NCBI GenBank assembly: GCA_963930655.1 | Contig: OZ005604.1 | Coordinates: forward strand, 1,498,001 to 1,562,000 | From: Myrica gale | Taxonomy: Eukaryota; Streptophyta; Magnoliopsida; Fagales; Myricaceae | Reading direction: 5' to 3' | Length of the DNA: 64,000 nucleotides | Part shown: positions 36,054 through 49,500 of the stretch, piece by piece | Position numbering within the stretch: position 1 is the stretch's first letter | Layout: each line of letters begins with the position of its first letter | Position numbers and translations under genes: made by a program | Notes under the pieces: generated by a model | The model's input: only the letters and a program-made list of their open reading frames with translations | Told to the model about the DNA's origin: nothing | Database searches by the model: none

Positions 36054-37548
36054 AAGATAAATGGCTTCTCTGCTTGGATATATATGCTTTCTCAACGTGT
36101 ATCAGGGGCGTTCTGACTCATATAGCTTCTTTCATGCCAACCGCTTGAGCATCAAATAAATGTAGTTGGCTAGGTGTAGAAACTGGTATAATTCAATATT
36201 TTCAGGGTTTCCCTAGACATACTAGAATCCATGGAATGGTTTTTCTTTCCCTTTCTGGCTGTGTACAAGTTATTTGGATCTTTCACCCTTGCACTGGTAG
36301 ACAAATCTATTTACTTTCTTTTGTAAGCCAGGCAATTATTTTTCAGTTTTTGTGTAGCTGTTTCTTTTCCCAAAACTTAGAACTTCTCTCCCTCTCTCTC
36401 CCCCTTCCCAAAACACAATTTTAATGCGATGGATTGATAGAACACACCTTCCCCGCCGGTCATGCTCCTTTTGTGGAACATGGATCTTATCAGTGCCGAC
36501 TTTTCATAAAACCCAACTCATCTATCCTATGGTAATGGTCTGTTTGCGCGGTATGGCAGAGTGTCTGTCCAACTTATGCTAATAAAGAAGATCTTTTCCT
36601 AGAAGTTAGCAGTCAAATGTAGGAGATGATTGTGAAGCAAATTTTTTTAAGAATTTCAAATTTGTACAATAAAAATTTGAGTTTGATTTTATTTTTTGTA
36701 AAACGTTGGTAAAAAATTTGAGAATGTTTGGTTGTAAAATGATTTTTATTGAAGTTTGTTTAAAATGTAAGGGGAGTTAAGATTTGATATAATTTTATAA
36801 TAAAAAGCGAGGAAAGAAAAAATTTGATATTTTTTAATGAAAAATGTCGTAGTTAATGTAAAAAAGTTTTGAACGAACGTGAAAATTTAAATTTTTTGAT
36901 ATTTTGATATTAGGTAATAAAATTTAGATTTTTTTCATTAATTAAAGCATATGTCAAATCATCTTTTTAATATTAGTTGAAACATGTTTTAAATTAGGGT
37001 TATGTTCGTTTTGAAGATTTTTTAATGATTTGAAGTATTTTGATAATTTTTAGGTGATGTTGGAATGTATTGGTGTTTGTGTAGAAATTGTTGAGATGCA
37101 AAAAATATTAATGATTTTTAAGATTGTTTGTAGATTATTTTTATTAAAATGAGTGAAGAAGATAAAATATAAAATAATAATATTATTTATAATTTACCTA
37201 GCTATTAGTAAAAGTAACATGGGCATAAAGTCCCATATTATTGTTTTTTTGGTCTTATTCAACTGAAAAGAGTAACGTTCCCAAAAAGATTCGTCATTCC
37301 AATTTTGGCACTTCGCCTTCGAAGATGGAAGCTCACCCTCCCTAAAGTTCCCAACTCTTCCTCCCGCCAATTCCCTCCACTGTACCAAACTTCTCTCCTT
37401 TCAGGACACTCGCACACGCCAAAACATACACTTTCCTGGAAAATTTCGACTTTCTCCCTCAAGATTTTTCCAATTTCACACAAACCCTTCCCTCCATTCG
37501 CCAACAAAATTCTAATCGAAACTCTGACTTTGGGGTTTCAACCAAACG
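36054..37548. other. TOL2-SMC1 intergenic region
   Basis: The proximal part is the TOL2 3' UTR. About 36640-37190 is very AT-rich with degenerate repeats and no gene. The last about 300 bp are C-rich leader or promoter of SMC1. Confidence 0.5.
37364..37371 (-). promoter_or_regulatory. Candidate E2F site upstream of SMC1
   Basis: On the minus strand this octamer reads ATTGGCGG, fitting the plant E2F consensus WTTSSCSS, 178 bp before the SMC1 ATG. Cohesin genes are commonly S-phase expressed through E2F. A match this short can be chance. Confidence 0.3.
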
Positions 37549-40500
37549 ATGCCGGCCCTAGCCTCCCCGGGCAAAATCCTCCGCTTAGAGCTCGAGAATT
37601 TCAAGTCCTACAAAGGCCTTCAGACCATCGGGCCTTTCTACGACTTCACGGCGATTATAGGGCCCAATGGTGCCGGCAAGTCCAACCTCATGGACGCCAT
37701 AAGCTTTGTCCTCGGCGTCCGCACGGGGCAGCTCCGTGGGGCCCAGCTCAAGGATCTGATCTACGCGTACGACGACAAGGAGAAGGAGCAGAAGGGCCGC
37801 CGAGCTTTCGTCCGCTTGGTCTACCATCTGGGGAACGGCTCGGAGCTCCACTTCACGCGGACCATCACGAGCTCTGGTAGTAGCGAATACCGGCTCGACG
37901 GGGCTACAGTCTCGTGGGACGTGTACAATGGCAAGCTCAGGGACCTTGGAATTCTCGTCAAGGCCCGGAATTTCCTGGTTTTTCAGGTTTTTTCTGAAAC
38001 GTCTGCTTTTTGTGTTTATAGCGTCAATTTGATATAGTCCTGCCGTTTCCAATGACTTTTTATCATTGCAAATACTTCTTTGTTCGATCCCTTGAGCCCA
38101 TTGTCTATAGATGTGACCGCGGTTTTGAATTTACCAAAATTTCCCCAAATTGTAATGTGAAGGTATTGTTTTTTTTATAAGTAAGAAGAATTTTATTAAA
38201 GAGAAGGATACAAGAAGCGGAATCAGTACAAAGACTGTACTGAAGTCACTCAAAGCATACAAATAAAGAAACTAAGGAAATCCGCATAGTCCTCAAAACA
38301 ACCCCCAACAGAGCATTAGCCCAAAGGAAAAGAGAAAGAAACACATCGCCCTGCAGGCTCCTTAGTGATCTGTCCGAATCTTCGAAACACCTTCTATTCT
38401 GCTCCCTCCAAAGGCACCACCATACACACGCTGGAATCATTCCCCAAATAGCCTTGGTAGAAGGATCCTTAAAATTCCTACCCCAACAAGATAAAACATC
38501 CTCCATCTTTTCTGGCATGACCCAATGAACATTCAAGATACCAAGGACCGACGTCCAAAGACCTCTGGCAACCGTGCAATGCAAAAGCAGATGATGAACT
38601 GATTCGTCGTCTCCCTTACACATATAACACCACTCTGTGACATAAAGACCCCTTCTTCTGAGATTATCAATTGTCAAAATACGCCCATGGGTAGCCTCCC
38701 AAACAAAGAAAGACACTCGCATAGGGATCTTGGCCTTCCAAACCCCCTGGCAAGGGAAAGAGACAGAGCTAGCATAACCAGAAAGATAATCATAGAAGGA
38801 TTTAACAGAAAAAACACCAGTCTTCGAACCCACCCACCACATCACATCTGCGCACCCTTTGCTTATAGAGGAGAGAAAAGAAGGCATCAACCTCCTCCAA
38901 TTCCCAATCATTCACAGATCTAGAGAACTGTAAATTCCACGCTAAGGAAGAAGAATAAAACTCCAAACACTTCACCACCATAGCTTCCTTACAAGAGGAC
39001 AAAGAGAAGACTAAAGGGAAGAAATGACTTAGAACTCGCCCACCGCACCACATGTCATGCCAAAAACAGAGACGCTGACCATCTCCCAAAACAAACCGAG
39101 TATGCTCAGAAAAAGAATCCCAGCCATTACTGATATGTTTCCAAAGGCTGACCCCATAGGAACCGCTGGAAGACAAGGAGAACCACCCACCGCCCCTTGT
39201 ACCATATTTTGCAACAATAACACCTCTCCACAATTTATCCCTCTCAATGCCAAACCGCCACAACCACTTGCCCAACAACGCTTTATTGAACACAACGATC
39301 CTCCTTAGCCCCAACCCACCAAACCGAATTGGAGAACACACCTTTGCCCAACTAAGGAGATGGAACTTATGAACACCGTCTTCACTACCCCACAAGAAGT
39401 CCCTTTATAACTTTTCAATTTTCTTTGCCACAACACTCGGAATGGGGAAAAGAGATAAAAAGTAAGTCGGAAGACTAGATAAAGTGGACTTAATCAAAGT
39501 GATCCTACCTCCCTTCGACAAATACATACGCTTCCATCCCTCAACCTTCTTTCCATCCTCTCCAAAATGTCATCCTAAATCTGCACACTTTTGTATCGGG
39601 CGCCTAAAGGAAGCCCCAGATAAGTCATTGACAATGTTAAAACTCTACAACCCAATAAAGAAGCCAATCCCTGCACATTACCAACATTACCAATAGGAAT
39701 AACCTCTAACTTGGACAGATTCACCTTCAACCCCGAAACCGCTTCAAAACATAACAACAAACAGCGAATGCTACGAATCTGATCCTCCTCAACCCCACAC
39801 AAAAGTAAAGTATCATCCGCAAAAAGGCAAATGAGAAACACTAGTAGCCACACCACTCACACCACCCACCTTAAAACCATCAATAACACCATGCGAAACA
39901 CATTGCGTCATCATTCTAGAAAAGCCTCCATAACAATAACAAATAAAAGAGGAGAGAGAGGATCTCCTTGTCTCAAGCCCCGAGAACTACTAAAGAAACC
40001 CTCCGGGGATCCATTCACAAGAACATAAAATTTGACCGAAGAAATGCAAAATGCTATCCAGCGGCACCACCTGTCACCAAAGCCACATCTGCGCAATAAA
40101 TACAATAAGAAATTCCAATTGACGCGGTCATAGGCTTTGTGAATATCCAACTTACACAACAAACCCGGCTCACCCATTTTCAACCTAGAGTCAATACACT
40201 CATTGACGATCAAGACATAATCCAGAATCTGCCGTCCCTCCTCAAAAGCATTTTGAGTAGGCGAAATAATCTTATTCAGCATACCCTTCAATCTATTTGC
40301 CAAAAGCTTAGCGAGAATCTTATAGATTCCTCCCACAAGGCTGATGGGACGGAAATCTTTCAACTCAACAACACTCAGTTTTTTCGGGATAAGAACAACA
40401 AAAGTAGAATTCAGACAACACACAAATCTACCATCCCGAAAAAATTCATTGAAAACGGAAAGAACATCCCCCTTGATAACCTTCCAACAAGTCTGATAGA

Positions 40501-43500
40501 ACGCTAACGAGAAACCATCCGGCCCCGGAGCTTTATCTCCATTAAAACCTCTTACCACCCCAGACACCTCATCCTCCTCAAAGGGTCTTTCTAACCACAC
40601 AGACTCCTCCCCCGAAATCATATCAAAATCCAACCCATCCAAAGAAGGCGTCCAATGATAAGGCTCTGCTTACAAAGAAGAATAAAAACTAACAATCCTC
40701 GATGAAATATCCGCAGGGTCTTCCACCAACTCCCCATCCACCTCAAGAAGAGAGATAGAGTTAGTTTTTCTATGTGAATTGGCAAAACGATGGAAGAATT
40801 TTGTATACCTATTCCCCTCCTTAAGCCACAATGCCCGGGATTTCTGCCTCCAACTCACTTCCTCCAAATCAAGCAGCTGACCAACTCCCTCAGAATATCC
40901 AACTTCCTCTCGACACCCGCATTATCAAGACGACCCTCCTCATCCAGCCCATCCAGCAAAGATATCTCCCTCAACAAAGACAACTTACGAGAAGAGAGAT
41001 CACCAAAAACGTCTTTATTCCAAACTTTTAAATCTTGTTTCAGAGCCTTCAATTTCAAACTGAGCACAAAACTTGGAGACCCAGCGAAATCATAACTATT
41101 CCACCATTCCCTAATACGATCCACAAACCCTTCCACCTTCAGCCACATATTTTCAAATCTGAAAGGTTTTTTCCTATCCCAGAAGAAGCACGCTCCAACA
41201 AAATTGGAAAATGATCAGAATACAGACGAGGCAAACGACGCTAGATAATCTCCGGGAACAATCTCTCCCACCCTGGGCTAAAGAGGAATCTATCAATCCT
41301 GGACCAAGAACGGTTATTAGACCACATGAATAAACCACCAACCCAAGCACAGAGATAAAATCTGAAAATTCAATCATCGATCTCCCAAAGCCTCCCAAGC
41401 CGGACCTCTCACCAGGAAAACGAGTGTCATTAAAATCACCACCAATACACCACAGAGCATTCCACCAAGAGAAAACGCCAGCCAACTCATCCCATAACAT
41501 CTTTCGAAAGGAGTCACCATTAGGACCATACACCCAAAGAAAGCCTAAACATAACCATCCTACACATTCTTAAAAAGCACAGAAAGGGAATAACTCCCTA
41601 CACAAACATTGACCATCTCCAACACACGAGAGTCCCCATAAAATTAAAATACCTCTTGAAGCACCCTTCGCCGGCAAACTACTCCACCTCACATGAGGAC
41701 CTCCCCACAAACGTCTCACTAAGGCCTCGAAACATCCCCAATTTTGGTCTCCTGAAAACACAAAAGATCCGGCTTCCAACTACGAACTAAATTACCAATC
41801 CTAAAGCACTTAATAGTCATTAAGGCCTCGAACATTCCAACTGAGGATTCTAGGCTGCATTAACAACCAGAAATAACCCTCCCTCCTGACCTACTTTTCC
41901 TAGAAGCAGATGCTGGTCCCTTATAATTAATGGAAGACACCAAAGCTTTCATTTCCCTTACTAACTTCCCCCCCGATCGACAATGAGAAGCCCTATCCCT
42001 AGGATCATCCCTATCTTGTTCCAATTCTTCAAACAACTCTATCAATTTGTCTTTATACCCCTCACAAGACACCCCCACCATTTTCCTAAAAGAGGACACC
42101 ATATTCAACACCCATTTAGACTTAGGATAACGTACCCGCAAAGGTTCCACATGAAGCTCATAAGACCTAGCACCATCGGCACTCACACCCCCTCCAACTA
42201 CAGGACCCGAAACTACCACCCCATCGCCCACTGATTGTGGTGATGGAACTACAACACCCCCCTCACAAGCCACCACCTGCAGGTCCTGCACAACAGAAGA
42301 GCCTCCCACCAACAACCTCTCCTCACCCCCTTCAACCTCCCTAAGGTCGACTGTACCTGCAGTCCCAGAAGAAAGAGCTCCCATCGACACCCGAGGCTCC
42401 AAAATCGAGTCGAGATGTTCCCCCAAATGACGAGAGGTGACTTCGATAGCTAAAGAGAGCTCCGGCGAAGCCTTCGACTGGAGAGAGTTGACGATGACAA
42501 CCGAAGGAGGCTCCCGAGACCCATCGTTCCCCAAAACAAGCGCCCCAGAAGAGGATCGGTCCTTGTCGGCAGTCAGGAGAGGATCGGTCCTCCGGGAGTA
42601 CGCCGGTCCCCACAGAAGGCGCCGACGATTGGGTTGCCGTCGACGGAAGATGGGTAGCACCGCCAACCAAGCTGTCATACTCTGCTCCTCCATCGACTAG
42701 TGAAGATCCTCTCCAGCCTGCCCTTCCAGGGCCTTCGAAAAGCCAACCATGGCCTCAGGCCCAGACGAGGGTTGGGCCCGACCCAACAGTCTGTCTCTAG
42801 ACAAACCCACCTCAGGGTGAGTCCAACCCATCACACCTTTTCCATGCAAACCCACCTGGCCCTGGCCCATTCGAAGCCCCTCAACACCATATAATTCCTG
42901 ACCCAAGAGCATGGAGCCCGACCCATACTCACAACCCATCAGCACAAGAATCTCATCTATCTCTTGTCTTAAACCCAACAACTTTGTCCTCCACAGAGAT
43001 ACATCAGGTGCCACGACATCTCTCAATTTCCCCAGATCCTTTGCTGCAAGAACATCCACCTGGTTTTGCATGCGTTTTCTGCCCTTGCATAGACAAAGCT
43101 GTTTTTTTGCCATCTTCAGCAAAACACCCTGCAGACAACGCCTGCCTTCCTGTGCCCACTGATGACTGGCCATTTTTTACTACTTCGGTGAAAGAGAGTC
43201 CTTCCTCAGTTCTGCCCGACCAAAAAGATGTTGTCTCTTATTTCTAGTTAGAACTTCACCCCTACGGAGGTGAACAATCACCTCCTGGAACACCCCAGCC
43301 AGCAACCTTCACCCTTCTCCTTCCTTACCTTCCGGAACGAGAACCGCTCCCCTACGTCTGCCTTCCCCAAATTCAGAGATGGCAATATACCTTCCTGCCA
43401 TGTTCGCACACCTCTGAGCTAGGAAAGCTCGCGAAACATCATTGGCTTTCGAGACAAAAGATCGGTCCCCAGTATCCTTCATCAGCTAATGAGCCATATT

Positions 43501-46500
43501 AGCCATCCACACAGCTCCAAATTTCCCCATGGAAATCGAACTGACAGCCTTTCTACTCCATTCCCGGAACTTAACTGCACCACCAGCACTAACAAGAACA
43601 TGGAACTCCTTGGCTTCTACTCTAAAACTCTGGTAAAAACCCATCACAAGAAACCTCAAACAACACACTAACAGCGGAATGCGATATCTACAGAACCCTC
43701 AACCTGAACAAACTAACCAGAAAGCTAACAACCAAAGCAATCAACAGGGAGAAGAGATAGGGGAGGAGAGAGAAACGGAGCATCTCTTTGCTTTGCAATC
43801 CTCTCGCCACAATTCAGACTTACCAAGTGAGCTATTACGTATCATGAGAACTTGGTCCAAGCTTTAGCTTCTTTATGTCTATCTCATCTGTGAAGGTATT
43901 GTTTGGTTCTTCAACCCTTAATTTGGAATGCGGTCATAAAAAGAATGGAGGAAGGACTAGCAGGGTGTGAGAAATTATTATGTTAATGGAAGCGGGCTCA
44001 CTCTTATGAAGAGCACACTCTCATTTATCTGCATATTTACTCTGCTATTGACTATTCCTATAAGTGGCAAACAGGTTGAAGAAGTTCCAATGAGATTTCA
44101 TCATAGGGCAAGGCAATTGAGAAATTTAAATGTTTGGATTGGAATTTTCTCTTTCCTAGTAATTGGGGGTGATAAAAACTGTGAATTTGTTAACAAACAC
44201 ACTTAGGAAAATGGTCATGGTGATATGGTGAAGAAAGGAATCTGTTTGGGAGATGTATTATGGTGTAGGATATGGGGAAGCATGGGCTAAATGTACCTCT
44301 GATTACATAAGAAGGCATGAGACTTCATGTTTTGGGTATTAGAGGGGTATTAAGACAGCGTAGGGCATTAAGTCTCTGGTAGAAGAAGGTAGAAGGGTGC
44401 ACTTTTGGCATGATCATTTTTGAGGATACCGTCCTACTCTAGTTATTCCTGATTGCTGTCGATATAATTGTGTGTGCAGTCTTTTAATAGAAGGATCCAA
44501 TCTTGCCATGTTAGATCTATTTGTGCCTTTCATAAGTGGGAGTTGTAGTTAATACATTTTCTTTTTTATCTCATATTCTAATATGCCAATGAGTCATAAC
44601 TGTGGAGGTCAATTCGATGTTTGCTTTTGCTATTTGGCATTAACAGGTAATGACATGCGGTTCCTTTTGAGGTGTATATGGAATAGTATAAATAAAAAAA
44701 GGTGTATATGGAATAGCAAAGTGTGCATAGTTCCCCTCCCCCCTTGTTTGGACCACTGTCATTTGAAGGACAGTTGTTGCTTAAATTTTCACTTGTTACT
44801 TCATGTTCAGTCGCTAGCAACCTGAGGTCTTTTCTTTTTTCGGCGTTTGACATTAATGGGTAATATTTAAGAAAGAGGTTGATGTGTATTTCGTTGCAAA
44901 GGATTCTTTGATGGATAGAAGTAGTTTTATTTTGAATGCAGCCTATCTATGCCTTATTATGTGGACGTAGTGATAGCAGAAAAATGATTGCTTTTTTAGT
45001 GGTCTTAGGAGAGGTATTAGAGAGGGATGTAAGAAGCACTAGTCTTAGGATATGATGGTCTAAAGGGGTTACTTTGTTGCAGGGTATGTAAGGGCACTAT
45101 ATTACCAGTGTCTACTTCATTGCTTGAATCTTCCAAGTACTCTCGGAATTGGGTTGGTTATTGATTTTCTTGAAAGTTGGAGCTTCCTTGTAATGCCCTG
45201 TTGACTCTTTTATGTAGGGTGATGTGGAGGCCATTGCATCTAAAAATCCCAAAGAGCTTACTGCACTTCTTGAGCAGATATCTGGGTCTGATGAACTGAA
45301 GAGAGAATATGATAAATGTGAAGAAGAAAAAGCCTCAGCTGAAGAAAAATCAGCACTTGCTTATCAGAAGAAAAGAACAATAGTGATGGAGAGAAAGCAA
45401 AAAAAAGAACAAAAAGAAGAAGCAGAGAAGCATCTACGCTTGCAAAATCAATTGGTACGCATTAGCAGGTTTCTTTGTGGTTTTCTAGTTTGAAATGTGT
45501 GCATATTCCTGCATGCATGTTTGTGTACATGTGTTTTGTATGTATTTTATATTGTGTATAAATAGTTTGTTTATCGTAGTTTTGAAATTCCTCTTTGGCA
45601 ATTGTAGGTTTCCATTTTGCTAGCACCCATAAGTTAATCCCGATTCTTCTGAACTTCATTTTTCCTCAATTCGGATTAATTTGTATTGTTCACTTTTTTC
45701 TTACCCCCTTACCCCCTCTATGTGGCAAGGTAGGTGTCAAAAATTGAGTGGTGTTGGATTACAGTAATTAACCACTGGGCAGTAACTGTATTAGAGGCCC
45801 ATTCCTTACATATATGCAACTTGGGCAGTAACCCTTAGGTTGCATATATGTAATCTATATGGGTGCTAATTACAGAATCCTTCTTAAGCTTCCTTATGCC
45901 CAGTCTGGTGTGAAAACTGAAAAAGTTGAAAAATTCCTGGACAAAATTTATGTTTGCATCTAACAATTCTTAAAATCTGAAAATTTTCTTAAAATTTTTG
46001 GTTTGCAAACGTGCCCTTAGGTTGCCTACATGTAAGCTATATGGGTGCTAATTACAGAATCCTTCTTAAGCTTCCTTATGCCCAGTTTCAAGTAAACTTG
46101 TTATTTTATCTTTGCAATTGAATGAATTTCATGTTTTTTTGTTTGAATGATTTCTTCAATGCACGATGGGATCTGATTATCTATCTTTTCCTTTTTGAGA
46201 ATAAATGTAAGAATTGTGTCATGGTTGTTGTTTTCTTTTTCCCTTATCATTTTATATGCGGTTTTGTGAAAACTCTATCTCTCTCTCTCTCTCTCTCTAT
46301 TGTGCACACACACACACACACACCCACACTACTTTGCTTGTTCCTAGTCACACTCTCTGAACACATGCGCATGCGCACGCCACACAACTAATGTGGGCTT
46401 GGTTAGGATTGCATTTATTGGTAGATATTTATTGTGGTCATATCTAAATATGTTGATCACTTAAATAACGGGATGTGATAGTATTGTTGAAAGTGACTTC

Positions 46501-49500
46501 AGCCTCAAATCTTGCGACTTGAAAGTTGTTTTCTGTATATTATATTATTCTTTTCAATCTCTTTGAATCTTCTAACTGTAGAATCTATTGTAGCATTTTC
46601 AGATCGCTCAATTGTCCTTTATTTTTCTTCTTCAGAAATCTTTGAAGAAAGAACACTTCTTATGGCAATTGTTCAACATAGAAAATGACATTGCAAAGAC
46701 AACTGAGGAGCTTGAAGATGAAATAAAAGCCCGTGAAGATGTCATAAAAGATCTAGAGAAGTATGAGCGTGAAGCAGGTCGAAAGAAGAAGGAACAGTCG
46801 AAGTATTCCAAAGAGATTACACAGTTGGAAAAGAAGATTGCTGAGAGAAGTAATAAACTTGACAAGAATGTGAGTTTTTCTATGTTTAGGCATTTCTTCT
46901 TTTTTTTTTTGGGGGGGGGGGGTGGTTAGTCAAAATGTAAATCCAGACAGGTTAGGTACAATTGTTAGTTGATGTGTCATACACAATTTTCTGCTAGGAA
47001 TTAGGCGAGTTTTTTTGGCTCCCACCATGTGTGTATGTTGCAGGATATGACATCAGCAAGTTGAAATAGAAATTGGTGGTTGAACGTTGGTTTGAGGTTT
47101 AGTTTGTGTTAAGTGTACCTTGCTAAAAGATTGAAAAGAATGCTTTGCAATTTCATAGCTTTGTTTTTGTGTGTTGTGTTATCAATTGGAATTTGTGAAA
47201 TGCATACAACTTCAAGTACAGCACTGATCCATGACCATTGCGTTTTTCTCCTAGTATATTTTTTTGCTGTCCTTTTTGGTGGTTCCTTGTGGTTTTAATA
47301 ATTCTTAGGCCAGACTATGGAGACATGATTGGTCACTTTACCAGAAGAACGGGAACACACTTTGAGATATGTGTTTATTGGATTGAGTTTGACATTTGGA
47401 ACTTGGTGTTATCACTGGTACCATCAATCAAGGGTTGAATTCTGATGGATGGCAGTAGATGTTGGAGCAGTTTTACTGGACACCTTCTATTAAGTTCTTT
47501 ATTGAACTTAATGAAGCAAAACTTTGTTGATTTGGCTAACAAGTATAGTAGGATTTTTTGAAAATTTTCAACGATTCTGTAGCATATATGTGCTACATTT
47601 TGATAGATGTTGGATGAACATGTTGTACAATCTTTGGCATATTGTGAGATTATCTGGGACATGTTAGCTTTTGGTGGATTATTTGGAGTTCATGGTTTTT
47701 CAATATTTATGTCCATCTAGTTACTTGTTCTTTTATTTCACTGTTTGCAGCAACCCGAGCTGCTAAAATTGAAGGAGGAAATGTCTCGTATAAATTCAAA
47801 AATAAGGAAATTGCACAAGGAACTTGATAAGAAAAGAGAAGAAAAGAGGAAACATGACCGCGATATAGAAGAGCTAAAGATTGGTATACAGGATTTGACT
47901 GCAAAACTAGAAGATTTGCAAGCGAAAGCTAGTGATAGTGGTGAAAAACTTAAGTTAGATGACAATGAACTGAGGGAATACTTTCGAATGTAAGTATGCC
48001 TTGCACCCAACTTTTTCCTCCTTATTGCTAGTATATCTTTGTCATAAGAACACATGTTCTCTTTCAATTTTTAGTTGAGGCTTGCACTTAATATCCTGTT
48101 GATCCTTTTTTTGTGGAACTTGAAGTATACCAAAGAGAGAAAAACAACAAGGCTGACTACATAAGTTCACCATTCTATGTTCAACTTTGAAGTGTCCAAT
48201 TGCCTATAAATTTTCAGTATAAGTTTGAGCTTAAAAAGGTTTGTCCATGTTGATACAACTTATTGTATGATTAAAAGTTCTTATTCATTGATGGTTTATA
48301 GGAATAAATTGATATTTCCTTCTTCTTACCATGTCAATTTCCAATTTTTGGCCATTGAGATTCATATGCAATACGAATTAATATAGAAGAATAGATATTT
48401 TGTTACTTATAAAAAAGAAGAATATATATTTTCTCTCCCTCCATGAAGTTTTGAATTTGGAATTACTAAAATAAATTAAAATAACTTTTTAAAAAAAGAG
48501 ATGTACTATAAAAAGTGAATTACCATAACTATAAAAAAATTTAAATAAAAAAACAAAAAAAACTAATGATTTGTATTGAACTGATTGCGGAAGGTCGTAA
48601 ACATCTGTTTGGAGCTCCTCTTGCTTTGTTATAATCCCATGTTTGAAGGCATATCATAGTGATAATTAGGGAATCTTTATAGTGTTGGAAGTTCTGAATC
48701 CGAAAAGTTGTAGCGTGTAGCATTTTTTCTAGGAAAGAGGCAACAAGTATGTGACTGTAAAGAATCAATGCAGTTAGGTAGTTTAGTTTTGCACATGGTT
48801 ATGTCATATAAGAGCGCCTTCAAAGGTGAACAGAGAACTCTAACATACTGAAGATGATTTTGATGGTCGTCATTGGTTGGATGAAGAGAGAATTGTTGTT
48901 GGAATGGATTGGAATTACAATCTGGATACTATTCAAGCTGTTTATGTAATAAGCCAGATGGCATTCCTTGTACCTGTTACTGTATTATGTATTATGGGTG
49001 ATGCATATTGAAAGTAACATTGTATAGAGTTGAGCATATATGTCAATTTTCTGACTAGTACACCTAGTTCCAGTTTGCCAGGTAGGGTCCGGTGTTGACA
49101 CTGGTTCATCAGATTATTACAAATCAATAGAGGTTCTGGATGTCATTGTGTATAGATGGACGGAATAAGTTTGCAAATTTTCTCCTGTGGCTTAATAAGA
49201 GAGACCCGCTCCCCTCCCCGGGGGGGGGGGGGGGAGTTGAAAGAGTTTTAGGATGGGACACTTCTTGGAATTGCATCTTTTCATTGTTGTTTAGACACCA
49301 TTTTGTGTCCCATGGATGATCTCATATGATCTTTGGTGTCAAACTTGGCGCTCTAGTTCCTCGCTTTCTTCTGGAAGTGACAACCCTTTTGATGCGTCCT
49401 TTACTTAAGGGTTCGGGGGAACTATTTAGTTTGAGGAACTGTTTAGGTTCTATAGTGTGAGGTGGTCACTGTCGTGAAGTATACTAGAGCAAATTAAGAG

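Noticed and set aside
37305..37880. 191-codon plus-strand frame over SMC1 exon 1
   Set aside because: It is an out-of-frame shadow of the conserved SMC1 coding sequence with the Walker A motif.
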